Shown piece after piece: positions 1 to 8,535 of a DNA stretch of 64,000 nt. The DNA is taken from positions 1 to 64,000 of the forward strand of contig JAZRIW010000005.1 of assembly GCA_045645505.1 (NCBI GenBank), given 5' to 3'. The notes beneath the pieces are model-generated. The model saw only the letters and a program-made list of their open reading frames with translations, searched no databases and was not told the origin of the DNA. Made by a program: the position numbers and the translations under genes. The stretch is from Fumia sp045645505 (GTDB lineage: Bacteria > Bacillota > Clostridia > Oscillospirales > Ruminococcaceae). Position 1 is the stretch's first letter, and each line of letters starts with the position of its first letter.

Positions 1-677
1 ACAGTTTCGTCATATTCAATTTCAAATCCGATAAGAGCAATACCGGGGTTATTTGAAATAACAATCGGAACTTCTACTGTCTGACCGGGGAAACCAGAAT
101 CGTCGCCCAAATCAACATTCATATAAAATTCAGGATCTGAACTTGGATCGGAGCTAGGCTCGGAAGAAGGTTCAGAGCTTGGTTCGGAACTGGGCTCAGA
201 AGGAGGTTCGGAACTTGGTTCAGAGCTGGGCTCGGAAGAAGGTTCAGAGCTGGGCTCGGAAGAAGGTGCTTCTTCAACTGTAACCACAGCATCTGTTGCT
301 GTTACTGTTACTTCATATTCGTCATAATTGTAACATTCAATGCCAGTAATTGTAACATCATAATCACCAGCTACAGCAGTATCAGAAATCAAGAATCGTA
401 AAGTTATCAAGGTTCCGTTTTCTGTCTTGTTTGCTGAACCTGTAAATGCAGTAAACATAAACGGAGTACGTTCAACGTTTCCTTCCATTTCAGAACTTTC
501 AAAAACACTTCCTACAGTATATTCGGTAAGAGTCATTACAGTTTCGTCATATTCAATTTCAAATCCGATAAGAGCAATACCGGGGTTATTTGAAATAACA
601 ATCGGAACTTCTACTGTCTGACCGGGGAAACCAGAATCGTCGCCCAAATCAACATTCATATAAAATTCAGGATCTGA
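1..677 (-). repeat. Direct repeat of the cohesin-like module, 537-bp period
   Basis: Bases 1-140 and 538-677 are identical in my reading. The offset of 537 bp equals 179 codons, so the reading frame is kept and a whole module plus linker was duplicated. The first mismatch is at 141 versus 678, inside the Ser-Glu-Pro linker. Confidence 0.9.
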
Positions 678-1574
678 GCTTGGTTCAGAAGAAGGTTCAG
701 AACTTGGTTCGGAACTGGGCTCGGAAGAAGGCTCAGAGCTTGGTTCGGAACTGGGCTCAGAAGAAGGTTCGGAACTTGGTTCAGAACTGTCAGGAGTTGA
801 AGAACCTCCGCTTCCGCTACCTCCACTTCCTCCACCATATATAGGTTTTGAAGGAACGCTTCCATCTCCATTTCCACTTATGGGTTTGGAAACAGGTTTT
901 GTATTTCCTTCACTATCGAAAGCAACATCAGGTTCAGGCAAATTAGAACCTACAGCAGGACCATTTTCATCAAATTTATATGTAACGCCATTAAGCTTTA
1001 CAGTGCCTGTGATCATATGTCCTTCAGTTGCATGGAAATAGTACACTTTTCCATCAATCTGTACTAATCCTGTCTGCATAGCACCGTCATTATCAATAAA
1101 GTAAATATCATTCTTTACTGTAACCCAACCGGTTTGCATATCACCGCTTGAAGTAAAGTAGTACCATTCATTTCCAATTAAACGCCAATTACGCGCCATA
1201 TCACCATTTGTACTCAAATGATACCAAGTACCATTTTCTTTGTACCAACCTGTTGTCATAGCACCACTTGATTCCAAATGATACCATTCACCATTTATAA
1301 ATTTCCAACCGGTATTCATAGCACCTGTATTATCCATATAATACCATGCGCCGTTAACGAAATTCCAGCCGGTTTGCATTGTGCCGGAATTGTCAAAATA
1401 ATACCATACATTATTTATCTTTTCCCAGCCTGTAGCTTTTTGACCGTTTGTAGAATAACTCCAGTCGCCATTTGCTGCTTGTTTCCAGACAGCCATTGCA
1501 TTAACAGGAGCTATACTGAAAGCCATTACTGCTACGGTTGCAAATGCAAGCAATTTTTGCCAAAGCTTCTTCAT
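1..1574 (-). CDS. Cell-surface protein with choline-binding-type repeats and tandem cohesin-like modules (C-terminus beyond window)
   Basis: The gene starts at ATG 1574-1572 behind a GGAGGG site and is still open at base 1, so the C-terminus is missing. A signal peptide (lysines, hydrophobic core, ...APVNAMA) is followed by about eight 20-residue repeats of the type W-x-x-x-x-G-x-W-Y-Y-x-x-x-x-G-x-M-x-T-G, typical of CW_binding_1 (choline-binding-like) wall anchors. A Gly/Ser-rich stretch and a Ser-Ser-Glu-Pro linker lead into a roughly 140-residue beta-rich module (PGQTVEVPIVISNNPG ... IGFEIEYDETVMTL) resembling cohesin domains, then a second linker and the start of a second nearly identical module. 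Cohesins bind dockerins on other proteins, so I infer an exported surface scaffold. Cohesin identity rests on motif resemblance only. Its ligand is unknown. Confidence 0.8.
   Translation of the reverse strand, partial: MKKLWQKLLAFATVAVMAFSIAPVNAMAVWKQAANGDWSYSTNGQKATGWEKINNVWYYFDNSGTMQTGWNFVNGAWYYMDNTGAMNTGWKFINGEWYHLESSGAMTTGWYKENGTWYHLSTNGDMARNWRLIGNEWYYFTSSGDMQTGWVTVKNDIYFIDNDGAMQTGLVQIDGKVYYFHATEGHMITGTVKLNGVTYKFDENGPAVGSNLPEPDVAFDSEGNTKPVSKPISGNGDGSVPSKPIYGGGSGGSGSGGSSTPDSSEPSSEPSSEPSSEPSSEPSSEPSSEPSSEPSSEPSSDPEFYMNVDLGDDSGFPGQTVEVPIVISNNPGIALIGFEIEYDETVMTLTEYTVGSVFESSEMEGNVERTPFMFTAFTGSANKTENGTLITLRFLISDTAVAGDYDVTITGIECYNYDEYEVTVTATDAVVTVEEAPSSEPSSEPSSEPSSEPSSEPPSEPSSEPSSEPSSEPSSDPSSDPEFYMNVDLGDDSGFPGQTVEVPIVISNNPGIALIGFEIEYDET
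141..266 (-). repeat. Ser-Ser-Glu-Pro linker repeats (12-bp unit); a second tract lies at about 678-789
   Basis: Short degenerate 12-bp units encode (Ser-Ser-Glu-Pro)n with synonymous variation (tcc/tct/agt, gaa/gag, cct/ccc/cca). This is an acidic, proline-rich flexible linker between modules, comparable to linkers in scaffoldins and other modular extracellular proteins. Such tracts can change length by slippage. Confidence 0.85.
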
Positions 1575-1844
1575 AGACTTTTCCCTCCAATTATATTCAT
1601 ATTTTTCACAAATTCATTTGCCCCGAAATAACAGGACAAAATTGTAGTCCAGTAGTTATTTTCTATACTAAAAACCACAAGCAAAAATATGTCTTTTTCA
1701 TTTTACCTTTTTTAAAAATAAAAATCAATACCTTTTTAAAAAAAATTGTTTAAAACACTGAAATACCACAAAGTCTTTTGTTAGCATTGCACAATCAATA
1801 CTGATCTTATAAAAATATGTCAAAAAACTTAACCAAAACAGGTG
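1575..1844. other. Leader and spacer of the surface-protein gene
   Basis: Reading the minus strand toward the start at 1574 there is a possible -10 (TATAGA, 1667-1662) without a convincing -35, then an imperfect hairpin at 1660-1627 (AATAAC and GGAC paired with GTCC and GTTATT). No convincing terminator for the response-regulator gene ending at 1845 was seen. Confidence 0.4.
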
Positions 1845-3407
1845 TCATTCTTCCATTGTTACCTTTCTGTATTGTGAGCGTTTAAATTGCATAGGAGTTT
1901 CACCGGTAATATTTTTAAACATTTTTATAAAGTATCTTGTATCGTTATATCCTACCTTATTACATATCTCATATATCTTCATGTCGGTATTTTTCAAAAG
2001 CCATTTTGCCTGCTCTGTTCTTTTTTTCATTACATACTGAATAAAAGAACACCCTGCTTCTTTTTTAAAAATTCTGCTGAAATAAGCAGGGACAAGTCCG
2101 ACAAATTCTGCAACCATCTGTAAATCTATATCATTCTGATAGTTCTGTTCTATATAATATATAGCTTTATTTACAGGGTTAAGGCTTTTTTGAAGTTTTA
2201 TATCATGTAAAAACTTAACAGTAGAAACTGCATACTCTTCAATTTGATCACTTAACTCAGAAAGTTTTTTTGCCTTTGATATATTATTGAAGAACTCACT
2301 TATGTCAGAAATATCACTATTTAAACTTATGCGTAACTTTACTATATCTATAAAAATATTTTGATAAAAACCTATTATTGCATCGGTATTATATACGGGT
2401 GCCTTCTTTATTTCCAGTAAAAGCTCTGAAAAGAATTGTGTTATTTTTCTTATATCTTCTTTATTGATCATTTCCTCCATTACATTATTATTATAAAAAG
2501 CAGGTACCTTTTTATCTTTGCCAACATCCTTTATATCTTCATAAAATATAACCTTCAAATCATCATAAATAAAATGCATTTTCCGTATAAGCAAGCACTC
2601 CTCAAACCCCTTTGAAATCTCGGAATCTGTCGTCATTACACTGCTTATATTTACTAAGACATTTATATCCTTATCTTTTTTACACAAATCACAAAATCTT
2701 TCAAAAAAGCTTTTCAGACTCGTTCTTATATGAGTTTTACTGGCCGCAGAATGAAAGCGCTGAATTCCGACAACCATATCACCGCCAATAAAACTCCCTA
2801 TGTAATTACGTTCTCCCTCAAAAATATTCTGCAATCTGCTGTTTACAATTTCGACATCATCTGTTTCCACTAAAAATACTACATACTGACTTTCTGATAA
2901 TATTTTTTTGACATCATCGCAATAATCTTTTATTCCGCTGATCATTTCCTTATCATCAAAAGCGAGTATCGCAAGTGCTCTTTCCTTTTTCCAAACTTCA
3001 TGTTCTTTTAGTTTTCTGGCATCTTCTTTCTCATCAACTACAGTTTTTATTATTTCTCCCATTGTTTTAGAAAAAGCATTCTGAGTCGCAGGCATAGAAA
3101 TAAATTTCTCAACTCCAAGATTAATCGCTTCACGCATATAATCAAAACTGCGATATTCTGTAGCAATTATAACCTTTGTATCAAAACCTTTTTTTCTGAT
3201 TTTTTTAATTACGTTAAAAATATTTCCTTTTTCAAACTTAATATCAGAAATAATTAAATCAGGTTCATTTTTTTCTATATTTTGAAAAATCTCATCTTCA
3301 GTAACCGCTATAGCAACTATTTTACTGTTATATTTCTTCCAGTCCCCTAAAGTCTTTATTTCTTTACAAAAATTGTGGTCATAACCCGAAATTAAAATCT
3401 TAATCAT
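1845..3407 (-). CDS. AraC-type (YesN-like) response regulator with a degenerate receiver domain
   Basis: This 520-residue protein has an N-terminal receiver fold (residues 1-110), a long middle region of unknown role (about 110-415) and a C-terminal AraC/XylS double helix-turn-helix (about 420-515, including YFSRIFKKEAGCSFIQYV and the GYNDTRYFIKMFKNITGETP signature). Such YesN regulators usually pair with a sensor kinase and control a neighbouring sugar ABC transporter; two sugar permeases lie divergently next door, but no kinase is in the window. Asp55 sits at the usual phosphorylation site and Thr83 is present. However, the acidic pair expected near residues 8-9 is Gly-Tyr, and the conserved Lys before Pro106 is Met105. 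Phosphorylation-independent or ligand-based control is therefore possible. Confidence 0.85.
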   Translation of the reverse strand: MIKILISGYDHNFCKEIKTLGDWKKYNSKIVAIAVTEDEIFQNIEKNEPDLIISDIKFEKGNIFNVIKKIRKKGFDTKVIIATEYRSFDYMREAINLGVEKFISMPATQNAFSKTMGEIIKTVVDEKEDARKLKEHEVWKKERALAILAFDDKEMISGIKDYCDDVKKILSESQYVVFLVETDDVEIVNSRLQNIFEGERNYIGSFIGGDMVVGIQRFHSAASKTHIRTSLKSFFERFCDLCKKDKDINVLVNISSVMTTDSEISKGFEECLLIRKMHFIYDDLKVIFYEDIKDVGKDKKVPAFYNNNVMEEMINKEDIRKITQFFSELLLEIKKAPVYNTDAIIGFYQNIFIDIVKLRISLNSDISDISEFFNNISKAKKLSELSDQIEEYAVSTVKFLHDIKLQKSLNPVNKAIYYIEQNYQNDIDLQMVAEFVGLVPAYFSRIFKKEAGCSFIQYVMKKRTEQAKWLLKNTDMKIYEICNKVGYNDTRYFIKMFKNITGETPMQFKRSQYRKVTMEE

Positions 3408-3450
3408 TTTTCCTCCAAATTAGTGGTGTAAATTTAATTTTATAGTCTTT

Positions 3451-3478
3451 ATTATACCATATTCTGTGCTAAATTCAA
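3451..3478 (-). promoter_or_regulatory. SigA-type promoter of the response-regulator gene
   Basis: The minus strand reads TTGAAT (3478-3473), 16 bp, TATAAT (3456-3451), about 44 bp before the ATG at 3407, which has a GGAGG site four bases upstream. Confidence 0.7.
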
Positions 3479-3570
3479 GTTTATCAGAAAAAATTTTGAT
3501 GTTTTTTATCGTATTATGATCAAATTTAAAAAAAATAGTAAAAAAAAGACTTTCAAGTAAAAATAAAACT

Positions 3571-3704
3571 ATTTTCTATTACGTAAATGATGATATAATA
3601 TTAAGGTACGTAGTAGTGCCTAAATAAATAATTTAAAATCACGGGTTTGCGTCGGGTGTTACTTTATTTGCGCAAATTCCGCTTATTAAAAAGGAGAGTA
3701 TTAT
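3571..3704 (+). promoter_or_regulatory. Promoter and leader of the permease pair
   Basis: TATAAT at 3594-3599 is a good -10, but the -35 is not recognisable, as expected for an activator-dependent promoter. The leader of about 95 nt contains GTCGGGTGTT near 3650, resembling a motif in the leaders of the two surface-protein genes at 8.2 and 10.8 kb, and ends with AAGGAG before the ATG at 3705. Confidence 0.45.
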
Positions 3705-4649
3705 ATGAAGCAAGCAAATGCCCCTGCCAAGTTGAGCACTCAAGCCAGAAAATATAATATTTATGGTTTCCTTTTCGCTCTTCCTTGGTTAATCGGATTT
3801 TTATCATTTACTCTTTATCCGATTATTGCGTCATTCATCTACAGTTTTACAGACTTTAATGGTTTCGTAATTAATAATTTCGTAGGGTTTGACAATTTCG
3901 CACACTTTTTCACAGATGAAAAGAGTTTAAAATCCTTATATAACACATTATATATGTGCCTCTTCAGTTTGCCGGCAAACATCATTTTCTCACTTTGTAT
4001 GGCATTGCTCTTAAGCTTAGAGGTTAAAGGTCAGTCAATTTATCGTACAATATTCTACATACCTTCTGTTGTATCGGTAGTTGCTTCCTCAATGGTATGG
4101 GTTTGGGTATTAAACCCCACTCATGGTATTTTAAATAAAGTGTTGTTCGCACTCGGTGTTCCCACAGATAAGCTTCCCGGTTGGCTCTTCGATGCAGCCT
4201 GGACTAAACCTTCGCTTATCCTTATGGGTATGTGGTCAAGTGGTGGTATGATGCTCATCTTCTTGGCAGGTATCAAAGGTGTTCCGAAATCCCTTTATGA
4301 AGCTGCTGACTTGGATGGTGCAAACGCATGGAAGAAATTCTGGCACATTACATTGCCCAGTATTTCTCCCACAATGTTCTACCAGCTCGTTACAGGTATC
4401 ATCGGTACCTTCCAGTACTTTACACAGGGTTATATCTTCTCCGGTTCTTCCGGAAACGTTTCCGCACAGGATGGTGGACCGAACAACTCAATGCTTTTCT
4501 TTGCGTTGCACTTATGGTACCAGGCATTTAAGTACTTGAATATGGCTTTTGCTTGTGCTATGGCTTGGATTTTGTTTGTTATTATTATGATCGTTACCGC
4601 TGTAATCTTCGCAACCTCCGGTTGGGTACAGTACGGCGATGGCGAATAA
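3705..4649 (+). CDS. Sugar ABC transporter permease, CUT1 family (MalF/UgpA/LplB type)
   Basis: An inner-membrane permease of 314 residues with about six transmembrane segments. The EAA loop that docks the ATPase is visible as EAADLDGANAWKKFWHITLP near residues 198-217, with the G at the canonical distance. The length fits the family. AAGGAG precedes the start. It forms a pair with the next gene, 18 bases downstream, and together they would make the heterodimeric channel. No solute-binding protein or ATPase gene is adjacent. In Firmicutes a shared MsmX-type ATPase elsewhere often serves such pairs. The substrate cannot be told, but CUT1 systems take oligosaccharides or glycerol phosphate. Confidence 0.9.
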   Translation: MKQANAPAKLSTQARKYNIYGFLFALPWLIGFLSFTLYPIIASFIYSFTDFNGFVINNFVGFDNFAHFFTDEKSLKSLYNTLYMCLFSLPANIIFSLCMALLLSLEVKGQSIYRTIFYIPSVVSVVASSMVWVWVLNPTHGILNKVLFALGVPTDKLPGWLFDAAWTKPSLILMGMWSSGGMMLIFLAGIKGVPKSLYEAADLDGANAWKKFWHITLPSISPTMFYQLVTGIIGTFQYFTQGYIFSGSSGNVSAQDGGPNNSMLFFALHLWYQAFKYLNMAFACAMAWILFVIIMIVTAVIFATSGWVQYGDGE

Positions 4650-4667
4650 GAGAAAGGAGAAATTGTA

Positions 4668-5510
4668 ATGACATTATCTTTCAGAAAAATCACAAGAAAC
4701 TTTTTCTCATATCTCTTCTTAACATTGTTCGCGATCATCTTTATTTTCCCTTTACTCTGGCAGGTTTCTACATCGATAAAATTTTCTGCAGATGTATTTG
4801 ATACTTCAGCAGGTATTATAAGAAGTTTTATTCCTACAAGAATTCGCTGGCAAAACTATCCTGACGCTTTAACAAGAATTCCTTTCTTTAACTACTTGAA
4901 AAACACTTTGATTGTAGCAGCAATCCCCGTTATCGGTCAGGTTCTTTCTTCTTCATTTGCCGCTTACTCTTTCACAAAGATTCCCTGGAAAGGCGGAAAG
5001 GTTCTTTTCTTGGTTGCTTTGTCAACAATGATGCTTCCTTCTCAGGTTACAATGATTCCTTTATATACAACCTGGGTTAAGCTCGATGCTATCAATACTT
5101 TCTGGCCCTTGATTTTGCCCAGCTTCTTCGGTGGTGCTTATAACATCTTCCTTCTGAAGCAGTTCTACGGAACTATCCCGGCAAGTTACCTTGATGCCGC
5201 TCGTATTGACGGTGCAGGAGAATTTACAATCCTTGCTAAAATTATGATGCCCTTATCAAAACCAATTATTACAACAATTTCCTTGTTCACCCTTATCGGT
5301 GGTTGGAACGCATTCGATGGTCCGCTGTTGTACTTAGATAGTGACAAATACACATTGGCAATTGGTTTGCAGGTATTTAAACAGGCAAACAATAGTGAAT
5401 GGGAATTACTTATGGCGGCTTCCACTGTATTTATTCTTCCTTTGATTATCATATTCTTCGTAGGACAGAAACAATTTATCAGTGGTATCGTAATGACAGG
5501 TTTCAAATAA
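4668..5510 (+). CDS. Sugar ABC transporter permease, CUT1 family (MalG/UgpE/YtcP type)
   Basis: Second permease subunit, 280 residues with about six membrane segments and the EAA-type loop DAARIDGAGEFTILAKIMMP near residues 179-198. It has an AAAGGAG site and starts 18 bases after the first permease, so the two are co-transcribed and probably heterodimerise. A strong terminator follows directly, so the transcript ends here without a binding-protein gene. Either that gene lies elsewhere or was lost. The likely regulator is the divergent AraC-type protein. Confidence 0.9.
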   Translation: MTLSFRKITRNFFSYLFLTLFAIIFIFPLLWQVSTSIKFSADVFDTSAGIIRSFIPTRIRWQNYPDALTRIPFFNYLKNTLIVAAIPVIGQVLSSSFAAYSFTKIPWKGGKVLFLVALSTMMLPSQVTMIPLYTTWVKLDAINTFWPLILPSFFGGAYNIFLLKQFYGTIPASYLDAARIDGAGEFTILAKIMMPLSKPIITTISLFTLIGGWNAFDGPLLYLDSDKYTLAIGLQVFKQANNSEWELLMAASTVFILPLIIIFFVGQKQFISGIVMTGFK

Positions 5511-5545
5511 TAGGTAAACTCTTAAGAGTATATAACAAAATATTT

Positions 5546-5578
5546 ACAGCACCTTCTTTAAGAAGGTGCTGTTTTTTG
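5546..5578 (+). terminator. Rho-independent terminator of the permease operon
   Basis: CAGCACCTTCTT (5547-5558) pairs with AAGAAGGTGCTG (5560-5571), followed by a T run. Confidence 0.92.
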
Positions 5579-5910
5579 TCTAATATTAAGAAATTAGTGT
5601 TATTTCGGTATTAAGATGATTGCAAAGGCCACACAATACTTTCTTGATGTTCTTTCTGACCACTCTCATATACGATTAAGAGAACTACAGACAAACAAAC
5701 ACATCAAAGACTAATAAACACACCCCCAATACAATTCTCGCTATCAGAGGCCTATCCCCCTCCTTTAGAGGTGGCTATTCTCCTGTATCACAGGAAAGAA
5801 GTATAAACCTCCGATACGCAAGGCTACAGCCCTCTTTATTCGCTGACAATGTACATCTACAAACATTTGCTATTTGTCTTAAAGACTACAAGGAATATAT
5901 TTTAATCAAC
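5579..5910. other. Intergenic region with possible small-RNA or small-peptide remnant
   Basis: No gene of normal size fits. On the minus strand two overlapping short stretches are open: 5774-5688 reads a positively charged start then a hydrophobic segment (...RPLIARIVLGVCLLVFD...), and 5703-5614 in another frame reads ...VVLLIVYESGQKEHQ.... Both lack a proper ATG/GTG/TTG start at a good distance from the AAAGGAGG at about 5764. The bases 5749-5790 can form an imperfect hairpin and CCTGTATCACAGG a small perfect one. The region is GC-richer and less A-tract-rich than other spacers here. A decayed or frameshifted small toxin-like gene, or an unrecognised RNA, is possible; I cannot name it. Confidence 0.3.
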
Positions 5911-5947
5911 AAAAAAGGTGGAGTCTTCTTTGAGAAGACTCCACCTT
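5911..5947 (-). terminator. Terminator of the 737-residue surface-protein gene
   Basis: A 15-bp perfect stem (5915-5929 with 5933-5947, 3-nt loop) is followed on the minus strand by a T run, 19 bases after the stop codon. Confidence 0.95.
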
Positions 5948-5965
5948 ATACTTATTTAATTTTAA

Positions 5966-8179
5966 TTATGCAATCCAAGCACCATCAGCGCCTAATTTAT
6001 AACCATTAATTGTTGTGCTGTAAGCCATTGCACCGCTGTCGTATAAGAAGTACCATTTGCCATTTACTTCTACCCAGCCGGTCTTCATTGCGTTACCCTG
6101 GTTAAAGAAGTACCATTTACCATCAACCTTAGCCCAACCTACTGCCAAGCCACCGTTTGCATTAGCATAGTACCATTTGCCGTCAACTTTGAACCATTCG
6201 CTCTCTTTCATGGAGCCGTCCTCATTGAACATAAACCATGTAGCACCAATCAATTTCCAACCATCAGCATAAACGCCGTCTTCTACTCCATAGTACCATT
6301 TGCCGTCTTCTTTGTACCAACCCTGAGGATTGTTAAAGCTGTTGATAGCTTTTTCTAAAGATTCGATAGCAGCTTTTACTTCGGAGATAGTTGCTTTCTT
6401 AATTGTACCAAGACCAATTCTGTCATAAACTTCTGCAGAAGCTTCTGTTGCTTCTTTAAGTTTTACTACCTGAGTACCTGCTTGAGTTGTAACGTTAGCA
6501 ACAAGCTTGTCAGCTTCTTTGATAAGTTTTCTCAAAGTTTCTTTATCAGATTCAGGAACAGCTTTTGCAGCAAGTTTCATTGTTTCAAGAGCATCTTCCA
6601 AAATTGCATATACTTTTGAAATCTCACCATTTGAAGGGTTGGATTTTCTCAAAGTATTTTCAGCAGCTGCGATAGCATCCTGCAAAGTCTTCCAGTTTTT
6701 GCTTGTAGTAACAAAATCGGATTCTTCCAAAGCATTAGCATCATCCACTAATTCTCTGAGCATAACAATACGCCACTCTTCAATATTACCGGATGTAGGT
6801 GTCAAGTTATCAACTGCTGCGTAGAAGTTTTCCAAAGCTTCATCTACTTCACTCTTCTTAGCGCCTGTGCTGTTTTTCTTAACTTTTTCCCAAACTTCAT
6901 AAAGTTTTGTATAAGCAGAATATTCGCTAATGCTTGTCATTCCTGAAGGATTAGCATCATAATAGTTAACTGCAAAGTCAACCCACTCATCGGAATAAAC
7001 ATATCCGCCATTACCATCAGGTCTTACTCTGAATTCTTCTTCATTATAAAGACATTTATCGGAAGCTTTTCCGGTATATGTCTTTTTAACATAATCAATT
7101 TTAGATTTACCATTACTGTCAGCATATACAGACATCAAAGCTCTCTGCATTTCTGTATGAGTAACAGCGATACCTTTTACAGACATAGCGTCAGTAAGAG
7201 CTGTAGTTGCTTTTTCCCAATCGCTTACAGTAACAGCTGCTGCTGCCAACTCTTCTGCTTCTTCCAACAATTCTTTGTACTGTTTCCAGTTTTCAGCAGT
7301 GAAGTCAGACTCAACATATTTAGAAGCAAGTGCATACTGATCATAATAAGCTACTTCTGCATCGCCGGGATCTGCATAAGAGATTTCTCTCTTAACTCTG
7401 TCGTACTCATTATTTACATAAATGAGGCTTGAAGTGAGGTAATTATCAAGATCTGAAGTGCTTCTTCCGAGATCATAAACAAGCTTAATAAGAGTAAACA
7501 TATTGTATTCTACGAATTCCATACCATCAAAGAGATTCTGATCAGGTTGCAAGTTAGTATTCATATCATAATACATATGCTTACGAGCATCTCTTGAGTT
7601 TGTTTGTGCAGTTGCTACAGCTTCCAAACGAACTTCAGATACACCGTCACGACCTATTACAGGTTCATCATCATATGCATCAATCCAAGCTTCATAGAAC
7701 TCTTTGATTGTATATTTTAAATTTGTAGTAGTAGATCTACGGATTTCTGTAACTATTTCTTCGAAATTTTCCAAAGCCTTTTTATGAGCTCTGTTATCTT
7801 CCGGATTGATACCTTTGTCATAGTCATACATATAGATTTTGCCGTATCTCAAATTTCCGTCTGCAAGTTCGTTTAATGTTTCGAAAATTGCAGGTGTGCC
7901 ATTAGGATCACCTAATTCGAGATGGTCAACAAATCTGATAAATTCTTCTTTGTTTGAATCGTTAATTCTTGTAACGATATCAGATTTAGTAGGATCTTCC
8001 TGCTTTTGTACAACAACGATTTCACTCGATGTAAGAACAAGGGAAACAGGATTGTAAGCATCCAAGAAACCTTCATTTTCTACGTAACTATCGATTACAA
8101 ATATACCTGAAACAGATACGCTTGCAAACATAGAAATCGCAGTAGCTACCGCTAAAATCATAGCTAAAATCTTTTTCAT
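5966..8179 (-). CDS. Secreted helical (FIVAR-like) protein with C-terminal wall-binding repeats, paralog 1
   Basis: I choose ATG 8179 (MKKILAMILAVATA...) because GGAGG lies seven bases before it and a signal peptide begins there; the longer open frame starting at 8275 has neither. The product has 737 residues. After the signal peptide comes a helix-rich region rich in Glu, Ala and Lys containing repeated segments like ESDFTAENWKQYKELLEEAE and ESDFVTTSKNWKTLQDAIAA, resembling FIVAR/helical-bundle repeats of surface proteins. The C-terminal 120 residues hold about five G-W-Y-Y type CW_binding repeats (DGKWYYGVEDGVYADGW...). It is a clear paralog of the neighbouring gene at 8536-10758. I infer a wall-attached structural or adhesin-like protein. 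No catalytic domain was recognised. Confidence 0.85.
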   Translation of the reverse strand: MKKILAMILAVATAISMFASVSVSGIFVIDSYVENEGFLDAYNPVSLVLTSSEIVVVQKQEDPTKSDIVTRINDSNKEEFIRFVDHLELGDPNGTPAIFETLNELADGNLRYGKIYMYDYDKGINPEDNRAHKKALENFEEIVTEIRRSTTTNLKYTIKEFYEAWIDAYDDEPVIGRDGVSEVRLEAVATAQTNSRDARKHMYYDMNTNLQPDQNLFDGMEFVEYNMFTLIKLVYDLGRSTSDLDNYLTSSLIYVNNEYDRVKREISYADPGDAEVAYYDQYALASKYVESDFTAENWKQYKELLEEAEELAAAAVTVSDWEKATTALTDAMSVKGIAVTHTEMQRALMSVYADSNGKSKIDYVKKTYTGKASDKCLYNEEEFRVRPDGNGGYVYSDEWVDFAVNYYDANPSGMTSISEYSAYTKLYEVWEKVKKNSTGAKKSEVDEALENFYAAVDNLTPTSGNIEEWRIVMLRELVDDANALEESDFVTTSKNWKTLQDAIAAAENTLRKSNPSNGEISKVYAILEDALETMKLAAKAVPESDKETLRKLIKEADKLVANVTTQAGTQVVKLKEATEASAEVYDRIGLGTIKKATISEVKAAIESLEKAINSFNNPQGWYKEDGKWYYGVEDGVYADGWKLIGATWFMFNEDGSMKESEWFKVDGKWYYANANGGLAVGWAKVDGKWYFFNQGNAMKTGWVEVNGKWYFLYDSGAMAYSTTINGYKLGADGAWIA

Positions 8180-8202
8180 TTTTTCATCCTCCAAAAATTT
8201 TT

Positions 8203-8214
8203 TCAAACGCCCGA
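8203..8214 (-). promoter_or_regulatory. 12-nt leader motif shared by the two surface-protein paralogs
   Basis: The minus strand reads TCGGGCGTTTGA here, 24 nt before the ATG at 8179, and again at 10797-10786, 28 nt before the ATG at 10758. The rest of the two leaders is not obviously alike, so this block stands out. Upstream a hairpin (CTGTTGC/GCGACAG with a TAAA loop, 8271-8254) lies in the same leader. Confidence 0.5.
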
Positions 8215-8312
8215 CAATCACCAGATGAAATTCGGTAACTGCCAACATCTTTTCTGTCGCTTTAGCAACAGTCAAATTGGCGCTTTAATACATAGAACAC
8301 CAATCTACAGTA

Positions 8313-8341
8313 ATTATACCAAATACCATTTAAAAAGTAAA
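8313..8341 (-). promoter_or_regulatory. SigA-type promoter of surface-protein paralog 1
   Basis: TTTACT (8341-8336), 17 bp, TATAAT (8318-8313). It implies a leader of about 125 nt containing a hairpin and the shared 12-nt motif. Between this promoter and the terminator at 8491 the DNA (8342-8490) is AT-rich with one short inverted repeat (8460-8486, CATCTCATT arms) that could be a second, weaker terminator. Confidence 0.8.
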
Positions 8342-8490
8342 TAGTTTTTTATAAAAAAATAATAGTATTTTTTAGAAAAATATCCTTTTTTTACTGAAAA
8401 ATCAAAGATAGTATAATTATATTAAAAAAGAGGTTAAAACACTTTTAAAATTTATAAAACATCTCATTCTTATTAAAAATGAGATGCAAA

Positions 8491-8516
8491 AAAGGAGCTT
8501 CCGAAGAAGCTCCTTT
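8491..8516 (-). terminator. Terminator of surface-protein paralog 2, UUCG loop
   Basis: AAAGGAGCTTC pairs with GAAGCTCCTTT around a TTCG tetraloop on the minus strand, followed by TTTTTTG. It lies 20 bases after the stop at 8536. Confidence 0.95.
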
Positions 8517-8535
8517 AATTAATCTTCAGTTTAGA

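Noticed and set aside
141..266. Short regular repeats that look like a CRISPR or satellite
   Set aside because: The 12-bp period keeps frame and encodes Ser-Ser-Glu-Pro; there are no unique spacers.
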